Assembly (NCBI GenBank): GCA_051659505.1
Contig: JBOFOQ010000073.1
Span: 1-64,000, forward strand
From: JAGNZR01 sp051659505
GTDB lineage: Bacteria; Fusobacteriota; Fusobacteriia; Fusobacteriales; Fusobacteriaceae
Direction: 5' to 3'
DNA: 64,000 nt
Shown here piece after piece: positions 1 to 7,601 of the stretch (positions within the stretch are counted from its first letter, which is position 1; each line of letters starts with the position of its first letter). The notes beneath the pieces are model-generated. The model was not told the DNA's origin. It searched no databases and worked only from the letters and a program-made list of their open reading frames with translations. Position numbers and translations under genes: made by a program.

Positions 1-2
1 AC

Positions 3-470
3 TTTTTAGTAGAGTATTTTGAACAATTCAATAAAGAATTTTCAATAGACTTTAATTCTATCAAATCCGTATTTGAAAAGCAACTAACTTTAGAAGAAAT
101 AAATCTTCATTTATCAATTTTGCATGAAAGAATAATAGATAAAGGACATTGTATAAAATTTGAAAACAATTATTATTTACCTTTAGACAAACATGGAAAA
201 GATTTGTATTTAAAACCTAAAACACAAGTAGATATTTTAAAATCATTAGATGGAAAGACTTATTTATCTTTAGAAAATGAAGTTTATGACATAAGAATAT
301 TAGAATTACATGAAAAAAAATCAAAAGAATTTGATTATATGGAAGAAGAAAAACCAAAGAAAAAAGAAAAATACATTCCGCCTGCAGACCATCCGTGGAA
401 AAAAAATAGTTTCCGTAGGTACTTAGAAAAAAATTCTCCTAACAAGGAACAACTAATAGAATTTAGCTAA
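3..470 (+). pseudogene. C-terminal part of an insertion-sequence transposase (ISNCY/IS481-like), cut by the window edge
   Basis: The frame is open from base 3, so this is the end of a gene that begins outside the window; a TTG at 120 is only an internal codon. The tail carries a basic, proline-rich segment with an HPW motif (PADHPWKK) before the stop. I associate that ending with DDE transposases annotated as ISNCY or IS481-like. A catalytic core is not visible here because it lies upstream. It is the only mobile-element gene in the window and stands apart, on the opposite strand, from the housekeeping block that follows. Whether the full element is intact cannot be judged. The family call is from memory of the C-terminal signature, so it is moderately sure. 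Confidence 0.6.
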
Positions 471-482
471 AAAAGAATTAAA

Positions 483-507
483 ATTAGCCCTAATTTTTAG
501 GGCTAAT
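483..507 (+). terminator. Hairpin after the transposase stop codon
   Basis: An inverted repeat of about nine base pairs (TTAGCCCTA / TAGGGCTAA) begins 12 bases after the stop of the transposase fragment. There is no long T run directly after it, so it may be a weak terminator or a structure near the end of the element. Confidence 0.5.
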
Positions 508-520
508 AAATTAAATATTT

Positions 521-548
521 TGTGACATTTTCATTTTTCCTTGACACA
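521..548. repeat. Candidate right end of the insertion sequence
   Basis: Read on the minus strand this stretch begins TGTCAAGGAAAAATG and runs into TGTCAC. It lies 50 bases past the transposase stop, where an IS terminal inverted repeat is expected, and starts with the TGT common in IS481-like ends. The left end is outside the window, so the repeat cannot be confirmed. Confidence 0.35.
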
Positions 549-592
549 ATAAATTTGAAAAAATATTTAAAATATAAATTGCAAGTGCTATA

Positions 593-634
593 AAAAAACT
601 TTATTGCTGCTTTTTCAACAACAATAAAGTTTTT
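593..634 (-). terminator. Terminator of the SPFH-protein gene (possibly bidirectional)
   Basis: A 13-bp stem (AAAACTTTATTG paired with CAATAAAGTTTT) with an A run on one side and a T run on the other lies just beyond the stop of the minus-strand gene ending at 652. It could stop transcription from both sides. Confidence 0.7.
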
Positions 635-651
635 CTGATTTTTATTTATTT

Positions 652-1572
652 TTAATTTTCTTTGTTTTTCCCCTCTTCAAAAAGAGTTGAGAATGTCATT
701 AAATCTTGTAAATTTGATGGAACAATTATTTTTGTTGCTTTTCCATCAGCTATTTTTTCAAAAGCTTCCATTCCTCTTATTGTTAGAACTTCTTTATTTG
801 GTTTAGCTTCTCTTATTAAAATTATAGAATCTGCTTTAGCTTTTTGTACACTTAAAATAGCCTCTGCTTCTCCTTCTGCTTCTTTTATTGCAACTTCTTT
901 TTGAGCTTCTGCTTTTAGTATTGAAGACTGTTTTTCCCCTTCAGCTTTTAATATTGAAGATTCTTTTTCCCCTTCAGCTATTAGTATTGATGAACGTTTT
1001 TGTCCTTCTGCTATTAATATTAGCTCTCTTCTTTCTCTTTCAGCTTTCATTTGCTTTTCCATAGCATCTTGAATTCCTCTTGGTGGTAATATGTTTTTTA
1101 ACTCTACTCTGTTAATTTTTATTCCCCAAGGATCAGTAGCTTCATCTAAAATTATTCTCATTTTAGTGTTAATTACATCTCTTGAAGTTAAAGTAGAATC
1201 TAGCTCCATATCTCCTATTATATTTCTCAGTGTTGTAGCAGTAAGATTTTCAATAGCATTTAACGGATTTTCCACACCATAAGTATAAAGTTTTGGATCA
1301 GTTATTTGAAAATAAATAACCGAATCTATTTGCATAGTTACATTATCCTTTGTTATAACTGGTTGTGGTGGGAAATCAATTACTTGCTCTTTAAGAGAAA
1401 CCACTTTTGCTATTCTATCTAAAAATGGTACTAAAATATTTAATCCTACATCTAAGGTCTTAGTATAAGCACCTAATCTCTCTACTACATAGGCTTTTGA
1501 TTGTGAAACTATTTTTACATGCATTGACACTAACATGGCAGCAATTAAAATTATTCCAAGTATTATAAACAT
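652..1572 (-). CDS. SPFH/Band 7 domain protein (stomatin/QmcA-like)
   Basis: Membrane-anchored scaffold protein of the stomatin/prohibitin family, thought to organise membrane microdomains and to influence proteases and membrane fluidity. Residues 1-19 are a hydrophobic anchor, followed by the SPFH domain (about 20-180) with an ERLG...KTLDVGLN start typical of the family. A long alanine/glutamate-rich coiled coil follows; residues 185-238 consist of about five copies of an 11-residue unit (ILxAEGEKxSS). The 306-residue length is normal. The ATG follows AAAGGAG, and a strong promoter and a terminator flank the gene, so it is probably transcribed alone. The frequent partner NfeD is not next to it. 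The family is certain; the cellular role is not known from sequence. Confidence 0.9.
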   Translation of the reverse strand: MFIILGIILIAAMLVSMHVKIVSQSKAYVVERLGAYTKTLDVGLNILVPFLDRIAKVVSLKEQVIDFPPQPVITKDNVTMQIDSVIYFQITDPKLYTYGVENPLNAIENLTATTLRNIIGDMELDSTLTSRDVINTKMRIILDEATDPWGIKINRVELKNILPPRGIQDAMEKQMKAERERRELILIAEGQKRSSILIAEGEKESSILKAEGEKQSSILKAEAQKEVAIKEAEGEAEAILSVQKAKADSIILIREAKPNKEVLTIRGMEAFEKIADGKATKIIVPSNLQDLMTFSTLFEEGKNKEN

Positions 1573-1618
1573 AATTTTCTCCTTTTAAATTTTTTTTTTA
1601 TAAATATATCTAATAAAT

Positions 1619-1647
1619 ATTATACACTATCATAAATAAATTTACAA
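1619..1647 (-). promoter_or_regulatory. Sigma-70-type promoter of the SPFH gene
   Basis: Minus-strand TTGTAA, 17-bp spacer, TATAAT, lying 47-75 bases upstream of the ATG at 1572. The -10 matches consensus exactly and the spacer is ideal. Confidence 0.65.
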
Positions 1648-1654
1648 TATTAAT

Positions 1655-2035
1655 TTAGTTTTTGTTGTTATTCTCCTTAGCATTTATATCTTTTTCTATT
1701 TTTTTAACTTTTTTATGAATCTCATTAATTCTAAATTCCAATGAGTTTAAAATCCAAAACTGAAAATGATTTATTCTTTGGAATTCATATAAAATCCAAA
1801 TTATTTTAAATATACCAATTAAAATTGCAACTTCCAGTGTTGTTACTAAATCAATTTTTTTTAGAGCAACTCCTGCAATAAGAATTATAGTGATTATTAC
1901 TACTAGTAGAGCATTTACAATTCTGTGTTGTTTGTTTTGAGTTGCTCCACCTATTTCTCCTACAATATCTTTTATTCTTTCTTTTTCCTTTTTGAAATCT
2001 TCAATCTCTTCTCTTAACAGTTCTTCATTTGTCAT
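1655..2035 (-). CDS. Small two-helix membrane protein, function unknown
   Basis: I do not recognise this 126-residue protein. An acidic/basic amphipathic N-terminal stretch (1-40) is followed by two hydrophobic segments (about 41-58 and 66-84) and then a charged, probably helical C-terminal tail rich in Lys, Glu and Asn. Both ends are therefore likely on the same, cytoplasmic, side. Its stop codon is 20 bases downstream of nadE in the direction of transcription and it has its own GGAGG ribosome site, so it is probably the last gene of the run that begins upstream with rsmI or earlier. Codon use looks like that of its neighbours. No function is proposed. Confidence 0.7.
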   Translation of the reverse strand: MTNEELLREEIEDFKKEKERIKDIVGEIGGATQNKQHRIVNALLVVIITIILIAGVALKKIDLVTTLEVAILIGIFKIIWILYEFQRINHFQFWILNSLEFRINEIHKKVKKIEKDINAKENNNKN

Positions 2036-2054
2036 AAAATATAACCCTCCTTTT

Positions 2055-2879
2055 CTAAGTTCCCCAATCTCTTGGATATCTAAAGTCTCTTCCTATTGTT
2101 CTTTTTGAAATTTTTGCAATAACAGGAAGTTTTCTTTTATACTGAGAAAGTTTAATTTTATTTTCTATTTTTTCAACAATATTAACATCAAAACCATCTC
2201 GAACTAATTCTTCCTTTGATTTTCGTTCATCTACTATTTCATATAGTATTTTATCAGCTAAAAGATATGAAAAACCTAATTCACTCTCGTCTGTTTGCCC
2301 TTCCCATAAATCTGCACTGGGAGATTTTTCAATTAATTCCTTAGGAATTTTCATATATCTAGAAAGTTCCCAAATATGTGTCTTATACAAATCTCCAATA
2401 GGATTTATAGCTGAGGCTGAATCTCCAAATTGAGTACTATAACCTAATAGTATTTCTGTTTTATTTGAAGTTCCTAAAACTAAGGCATTTTCTTTAGCTG
2501 AATAATCATAAAGTACAGTCATTCTTTCCCTAGCCATTTTATTCCCTTTTCTCAAGTTTGAAATTTCAGGTTCTAAAGAAAAATAAGCATCTACCATGGG
2601 AGTTATCTCAATTAACTTACTTTTTATCTTTAAATCATTTACTACTAACATAGCATGTTCTACACTTTCTTTACTTGAACTTTTGTAAGGCATCATTATC
2701 CCTAAAACATTCTCTGGACCAAGGGCTTTCGCTGCTATATATGCTACAATAGCAGAATCTATTCCTCCAGATAATCCCAACACAACTTTTTTGAACCCTA
2801 ATTTTGTTACTTCTTCTTTTACAAAATCAACTAAAATGTTTTCAAGCATCTCCAAATCAATATTCAAATTATCTTTCAT
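2055..2879 (-). CDS. nadE: NAD+ synthase, ammonia-type
   Basis: Makes NAD+ from nicotinic acid adenine dinucleotide, ATP and an ammonia source in the last step of NAD synthesis. The PP-loop SGGIDS motif that binds ATP is at residues 37-42, and the GTSNKTE and GDSASAINPIGDLYKT segments of the family follow. At 274 residues it has only the synthetase domain and lacks the N-terminal glutaminase domain of the long form, so free ammonia is the expected nitrogen donor. The ATG follows AAGGGG, which overlaps the end of rbgA; the gap of 3 bases means the two are co-transcribed. Confidence 0.93.
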   Translation of the reverse strand: MKDNLNIDLEMLENILVDFVKEEVTKLGFKKVVLGLSGGIDSAIVAYIAAKALGPENVLGIMMPYKSSSKESVEHAMLVVNDLKIKSKLIEITPMVDAYFSLEPEISNLRKGNKMARERMTVLYDYSAKENALVLGTSNKTEILLGYSTQFGDSASAINPIGDLYKTHIWELSRYMKIPKELIEKSPSADLWEGQTDESELGFSYLLADKILYEIVDERKSKEELVRDGFDVNIVEKIENKIKLSQYKRKLPVIAKISKRTIGRDFRYPRDWGT

Positions 2880-2882
2880 AAA

Positions 2883-3776
2883 TTATACCCCTTGAATTAT
2901 TTCTAATTTTTTCTCTTTATCTACTCCAAACTTTCCTAGTTTACATGCTCTGTAATCTCTTAAAATAGTATATGATGCTTGAAGTATATTTAGTGCTTCC
3001 CCTTTCATTATCATATTCATTCTAAGTGCTATTTTTTCAATTATTTCTCCGTCTATCTCACTATAATCTTCTTCTAGTAATTTGTATTTATCTTTTAATA
3101 CTTTCCACATACCATATGCTTTCATTTTTGATAAAAGTTTTCCTGCTACTTCTTCTAAAGGTAAAATTTCATCTTTTATTGCACCTGCTATTGCTAAATT
3201 ATATCCTACTTCATCATCTTCAAATTTTGGCCATAAAATTCCTGGAGTATCAAGTAGCTCTAACCCGTCTTTAATTCTTACCCACTGTTTTCCCTTAGTA
3301 AAACCAGGTTTATTTCCTACTCCAGCACTTTTTTTTCCTACAATTGTATTTATTAGTCTGGATTTCCCAACATTTGGAATTCCTGCGACTAATAATCTCG
3401 TAGTTACTGTTCTTAAACCTTTAGCCATCATTTTTTTTCTTTTTTCCTCTGAAACTTTATCTATTACTGCAAAAAGTTGTTTTATATTCAAGCCTGTTTC
3501 TGCACTTATTTCTAATATTTCATCAGCCATATTATTTTTTTTAAAATATTCTTTCCAAAATCTAAGTTCATCTTTGTTCACTAAATCTGATTTGTTTATA
3601 AGAAGTATTCTTTTTTTATTTTTTGCAAATCTAACTATATCTGGATTTTTACTTGAAAGAGGTATTCTCGCATCAACTATTTCTAACACAATATCAACAA
3701 GAGCCATATTTTCTTGAATCATCTCTTTTGTTTTTTTCATGTGTCCAGGGTACCAATTTATTTTTGTCATTGACAT
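2883..3776 (-). CDS. rbgA: Ribosome-assembly GTPase RbgA (YlqF)
   Basis: Circularly permuted GTPase needed for late assembly of the 50S subunit. The G motifs occur in permuted order: G4 NKSD (61-64), then G1 GIPNVGKS (132-139), then G3 DTPG (176-179). The N-terminal INWYPGHM signature is typical of the YlqF branch, and the C-terminal 100 residues match the ANTAR-like RNA-binding part. The start at 3776 is chosen because GGAGAG lies 6 bases upstream. It is followed with 3 bases by nadE and preceded by rsmI, so a ribosome-related gene heads the nadE run. Confidence 0.93.
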   Translation of the reverse strand: MSMTKINWYPGHMKKTKEMIQENMALVDIVLEIVDARIPLSSKNPDIVRFAKNKKRILLINKSDLVNKDELRFWKEYFKKNNMADEILEISAETGLNIKQLFAVIDKVSEEKRKKMMAKGLRTVTTRLLVAGIPNVGKSRLINTIVGKKSAGVGNKPGFTKGKQWVRIKDGLELLDTPGILWPKFEDDEVGYNLAIAGAIKDEILPLEEVAGKLLSKMKAYGMWKVLKDKYKLLEEDYSEIDGEIIEKIALRMNMIMKGEALNILQASYTILRDYRACKLGKFGVDKEKKLEIIQGV

Positions 3777-3805
3777 TTTATACTCTCCAATTTACTCTTT
3801 ATCCA

Positions 3806-4573
3806 TTAATTATCTTCATTTTCTAACGCTAGTTTCTTCCTAGCATATTTACTTAGTGTTTTATGTTCTATTTCAACTTCCTCTTCTAGTTCTTCTTCTT
3901 CTTCATATTTCTCATCTAAACCTTTAATTAAAAGAACTATTTCCCCTTTTATTGGGCGCTCTTCTAATTTTTCTATTAGCTCTGATGTTGTTCCACGAAG
4001 AATCTCTTCATACATTTTAGTTATCTCTCTTATAATCACTACATATCTTATACCCATAAACTCTTGAATATCTTTTAATGTTTTTTCTATTCTATGAGGT
4101 GATTCAAAAATTATTATAGTTCTCTCTTCTTTCGCTAGTTCTTTCAAAAGTGTTTGTCTACCTTTTTTCTTTGGTAAAAATCCTTCAAAAGCTATTCTTC
4201 TTGCTGTTATTCCTGCCACTGAAGCAGCAGTTGTCATGGCACTAACCCCAGGTACAGGAATAACTTTTATTCCTGCTTTTAAAGCTGCATCAACTAATTC
4301 AAAACCTGGATCTGATATACATGGTGTTCCTGCATCTGTTGTTAGTGCTACAGTTTTTCCATCATTTAACAAACTTAAAATATTTGGTATTTGATGATGC
4401 TTACTGTGCTCATCATATCTATACACAATATTTTTAATATCTAAATGTGTTAAAAGCTTCTTTGTAACTCTTGTATCTTCAGCGAAAATATAGTTCGCTT
4501 CTTTTAGTATTCTTACTGCTCTAAGAGTTATGTCTTCTAAATTTCCAATAGGTGTTGCCACAACATATAGCAT
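3806..4573 (-). CDS. rsmI: 16S rRNA 2'-O-methyltransferase RsmI
   Basis: Transfers a methyl group to the 2'-OH of cytidine 1402 in the decoding centre of 16S rRNA. The protein belongs to the tetrapyrrole-methylase fold: TPIGNLEDITLRA near residue 7, AEDTR, GTPCISDPG and PGVSA are all present in the expected order. The length of 255 is slightly short for the family (about 280) because the C-terminal part is trimmed and ends in an acidic run of Glu residues. GGAGAA precedes the ATG. It lies between ctpA and rbgA with gaps of 17 and 29 bases. Confidence 0.92.
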   Translation of the reverse strand: MLYVVATPIGNLEDITLRAVRILKEANYIFAEDTRVTKKLLTHLDIKNIVYRYDEHSKHHQIPNILSLLNDGKTVALTTDAGTPCISDPGFELVDAALKAGIKVIPVPGVSAMTTAASVAGITARRIAFEGFLPKKKGRQTLLKELAKEERTIIIFESPHRIEKTLKDIQEFMGIRYVVIIREITKMYEEILRGTTSELIEKLEERPIKGEIVLLIKGLDEKYEEEEELEEEVEIEHKTLSKYARKKLALENEDN

Positions 4574-4590
4574 TTTTTCTCCATTTTATT

Positions 4591-5931
4591 TTATTTTTTT
4601 TCTACAACTTTTTCTGTAACTTTCTTTTTTTCTACAACAACTTTTTCAACTTTAGGTGTATAAGGAGCTCCCATCTTTTCTGAAAGTACTTCCATAGCCT
4701 TTTCCAATTGAACATCTATTTTTTCTTCAAATTCTTTTGCTTCTTTATTTCCTATAACCTCTTTTATAATTTTAGCTTTATTTTCTTTTTGAGCTTCTTC
4801 ATTAATATTAGTCACAAAACCATCAAATAACATGTAGTTTTCTTTTTCTTCCACTTTTATATTAGGTTCTATTCCCACTCCATGAATTGATATATTATTC
4901 GGAGTATAGTATTTTGCTATTGTAAGTTTAATTCCATCTCCGTCAGGTAAAGCAACTAATGTTTGAACACTTCCCTTTCCAAAGGATTTCTCCCCTATTA
5001 GAGTTCCTCTTTTATGATCTTTAACAGCACCTGCAACAATTTCTGATGCAGAAGCACTTCCACCATTAATAAGTATAACTAAAGGAAAACCACCAAAATA
5101 TTTCCCTTCTCTCAACCCTATTTCTTCTGGTTTTGTTTTCCCTTTTGTACTTACAACTTTCCCTTTTTCAATAAACATTGAACTAATTTTTACTGCTTGG
5201 TCTAAAGAGCCTCCAGGATTACTTCTCAAATCAAAAACTAGTGCTTTCATTCCTTTTTTCTGAAGAGCTTCTAACTCTTTAGCCAAATCTAGATATACAT
5301 TTTCTCCAAATTGAGTTAATCTTAAATATCCAATTTTATTTGCTAACATTTTACTTTTAACATATTTAAGTTTTATTACTTCTCTTATTAATATAACTTC
5401 TTTAGTTTCTTTTAAACTCTCTCTATATATGTTTAGCTTAACTTTAGTTCCTGGTTCACCTTTAAGTTTTTTAGAACTTTCATCTGAAGTTAAAGTCAAA
5501 GTTGAAACTCCATCTATTGATAGTATTTTATCCCTTGGTTTTATTCCAGCTCTATAAGCAGGTGTATCTTCTATTGGTGATACAACTAAAAGAACATCTG
5601 AAGGTTTCTTTTGAATAATCATTCCTACTCCAGGATATTTGCCTTTTATATCCTCTGTAAACTCCTTTAAATTATCCTTTGTAAAATAATTTGAATGTGG
5701 ATCTTCTAGTGATTCAACAATTCCTTTTAGAGCCCCTTGAAGCATAACTTTTCTGTCTATAGTTTTGTCTCCCACATGATTGGCACTAAGGATATCCATA
5801 ACATCTGAAATTTCTTTTAGCTCTCTTATGTTTCCTAAAAAACCATTATTTTTTACTTCTTCAGAAAAACAGTTAGTTGAAAATATCAAAACAATAGATA
5901 ACAATATTAAATTTTTTCTCCATAACTTCAT
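4591..5931 (-). CDS. ctpA: C-terminal processing serine protease (S41 family) with PDZ domain
   Basis: Exported protease that trims or degrades envelope proteins from their C terminus. Residues 1-23 form a signal peptide with a basic start and hydrophobic core. A PDZ domain covers about 85-170 and the S41 catalytic domain about 190-370. The catalytic pair is predicted as Ser294 (in GSASASEI) and Lys319 (in GEKSFGKG), 25 residues apart as in known CtpB enzymes. The last 25 residues are a Lys/Glu/Val-rich tail. The start codon ATGA overlaps the stop of tlyA by 4 bases and its GGAGGAG site lies inside tlyA, so translation is probably coupled. Confidence 0.92.
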   Translation of the reverse strand: MKLWRKNLILLSIVLIFSTNCFSEEVKNNGFLGNIRELKEISDVMDILSANHVGDKTIDRKVMLQGALKGIVESLEDPHSNYFTKDNLKEFTEDIKGKYPGVGMIIQKKPSDVLLVVSPIEDTPAYRAGIKPRDKILSIDGVSTLTLTSDESSKKLKGEPGTKVKLNIYRESLKETKEVILIREVIKLKYVKSKMLANKIGYLRLTQFGENVYLDLAKELEALQKKGMKALVFDLRSNPGGSLDQAVKISSMFIEKGKVVSTKGKTKPEEIGLREGKYFGGFPLVILINGGSASASEIVAGAVKDHKRGTLIGEKSFGKGSVQTLVALPDGDGIKLTIAKYYTPNNISIHGVGIEPNIKVEEKENYMLFDGFVTNINEEAQKENKAKIIKEVIGNKEAKEFEEKIDVQLEKAMEVLSEKMGAPYTPKVEKVVVEKKKVTEKVVEKK

Positions 5932-6746
5932 TTTAATTCTCCTCCTAGGGTTTGACCATTTTTTATAATTTCTTCAAATATATCTCTATTTAATTCTGTA
6001 TCATTTTTCTTCAAACTAAAAAGAGAAATATACTCAACATTTCCTTTCCCACCTCTAATAGGAGAAAAATCTATTTTTTTTAGATATAATAAATTCTCTT
6101 TTGCACTTTTTATTACTTTTTCAAAAACTTCAATATGTTTTGAAGTGTCACTTATTATACCACCTTTTCCTATATTTTCCTTAGAAACTTCAAATTGAGG
6201 TTTTATTAGAAACATCAAAAGTGTATCTTCGTGACAAAATTTTATAAGTGAAGTTAATATTTTAGTAATAGATATAAAGGATACATCCATTACTATAACA
6301 TCTATTTTTTTTCCATCTAAATCTTCTTCAGTTAAGTCTTTTATATGTTTATTTTCAATAGATTTTACTTTTTCATTTACTCTTATTTTATAATCCAGTT
6401 GGTTTGTTCCCACATCAACAGCATAAACAAAATCCGCTCCATATTGAAGTGCACAATCTGAAAAGCCTCCTGTTGAAGCTCCTATATCTAGCACAATTTT
6501 ATTCTTTAACTCAAGATTAAATTTACCAATTGCTTTTTCTAACTTGTACCCCCCTCTACTTACATAAGGGCACAAATCTCCTTTTATTCTTATATTAGGT
6601 TCTTCATCTATTTTTATAAAAGTTCCACATTTATCTATTTTTTTTTCATTCACTATAACATTTCCTACCATAATCCCTATTTTTGCTTTTTCAATAGTTT
6701 CAAAAAAACCTTTTTTCACAAGCAAAACGTCCAATCTTTCTTTCAC
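5928..6746 (-). CDS. tlyA: TlyA-family rRNA 2'-O-methyltransferase
   Basis: Predicted to methylate ribose 2'-OH groups of cytidines in 16S and/or 23S rRNA. Residues 1-60 are an S4 RNA-binding domain (RLDVLLVKKG start), and an FtsJ-type SAM-binding Rossmann domain follows with VLDIGASTGG at 85-94. At 272 residues the size is right for TlyA. The start is GTG with AGGAG ten bases upstream; no better Met lies nearby. The gene sits between the HD-domain gene and ctpA. Proteins of this family have also been called hemolysins, but nothing here supports that. Confidence 0.9.
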   Translation of the reverse strand: MKERLDVLLVKKGFFETIEKAKIGIMVGNVIVNEKKIDKCGTFIKIDEEPNIRIKGDLCPYVSRGGYKLEKAIGKFNLELKNKIVLDIGASTGGFSDCALQYGADFVYAVDVGTNQLDYKIRVNEKVKSIENKHIKDLTEEDLDGKKIDVIVMDVSFISITKILTSLIKFCHEDTLLMFLIKPQFEVSKENIGKGGIISDTSKHIEVFEKVIKSAKENLLYLKKIDFSPIRGGKGNVEYISLFSLKKNDTELNRDIFEEIIKNGQTLGGELK

Positions 6747-6764
6747 TTTTTAAACACTCCTAGT

Positions 6765-7601
6765 TTAAGTTTCTTTAATTATTTGAAAAATTTTCAAGTC
6801 TTCTAATTTTTCCATTAGTTTGTTTTCTAAAATAAGTTTTTTGAAACCTTTTTTATTTACTAAATTTATTAATTTGTCTGTCTCTCTTATCCTTTGTTCA
6901 AAAAAACTATCTCCCAAAGGTACTTTTTTATTTTTTTTATAATAACTAATCAATTGTTTAGTATTTTTCATTCCAAGTTCTTGTTTTGCCCTTTTTAGTC
7001 TATCTTTTAATATTCCTGTAGTACATTCTAATTTTTCTGAAACTTCTTCTAAAGTTAACCCGTTCTCCATATGTTTTAGTATTTTATCAGCACCTATTGG
7101 TGTTATTCTATGATGTTTAGCTGAATATTCATCTGATTTATGTACTAAATGAGCTTCTCTACTTCCAGGTTGCACTTTCCCCCATCTTCCATGATGAGAA
7201 AGTACTATATGAATAATATTTTTTATAATAGATTTTCTTATTTTTAAATTTTCTTGAATCTCTATTTCTTCTAATATTTTTTCAGATTCTTTAGCAATAT
7301 ACTCAGGTTTTTTTATCATCATTTGAGAGTGAGATAATCCTTCGTCATCTTTTCTTAAACTTCCTTTACTTAAATCATGAATAATAACACCAACTATAAT
7401 AGCAAAATAATCTAATTTTTTATTTCCATGCTGAAAATTTTTAGAGTTTTTAATTAGTTCCTCTTCACAACTTTTTAAAACGTCATAAGTATGCGTTGAA
7501 ACACTTACACCTTGGTCATCATGATTATCTAAGTCCTTTACTTTTGGATGTTCTAAAAGACTTTCAATAAATTTAAAAGCTTTATTTCTCCTATTGTGCA
7601 T
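6765..7601 (-). CDS. HD-domain phosphohydrolase fused to a helix-turn-helix segment
   Basis: Unnamed protein of 278 residues. The HD metal-binding pattern is complete: His37, His75-Asp76, His136-His137 and Asp157. The stretch around SHHGRWG...EAHLVHKSDEYSAK resembles the HD domain of YhaM-type 3'-5' exoribonucleases, but the OB domain of YhaM is missing. Residues 183-206 (LTLEEVSEKL...) look like a helix-turn-helix of the sigma region 4/LuxR kind, followed by a helical C terminus. The ATG lies inside the end of dxs (11-base overlap) with its ribosome site in dxs, so the two are translated together. It could act on nucleotides or RNA; the true substrate is unknown. Confidence 0.7.
   Translation of the reverse strand: MHNRRNKAFKFIESLLEHPKVKDLDNHDDQGVSVSTHTYDVLKSCEEELIKNSKNFQHGNKKLDYFAIIVGVIIHDLSKGSLRKDDEGLSHSQMMIKKPEYIAKESEKILEEIEIQENLKIRKSIIKNIIHIVLSHHGRWGKVQPGSREAHLVHKSDEYSAKHHRITPIGADKILKHMENGLTLEEVSEKLECTTGILKDRLKRAKQELGMKNTKQLISYYKKNKKVPLGDSFFEQRIRETDKLINLVNKKGFKKLILENKLMEKLEDLKIFQIIKET

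Noticed and set aside
3082..3717. A 211-codon open frame on the plus strand
   Set aside because: It lies entirely within rbgA on the other strand; its hydrophobic, Ser/Phe-rich translation is the usual antisense reading of an AT-rich gene, and there is no ribosome site or similarity to known proteins.
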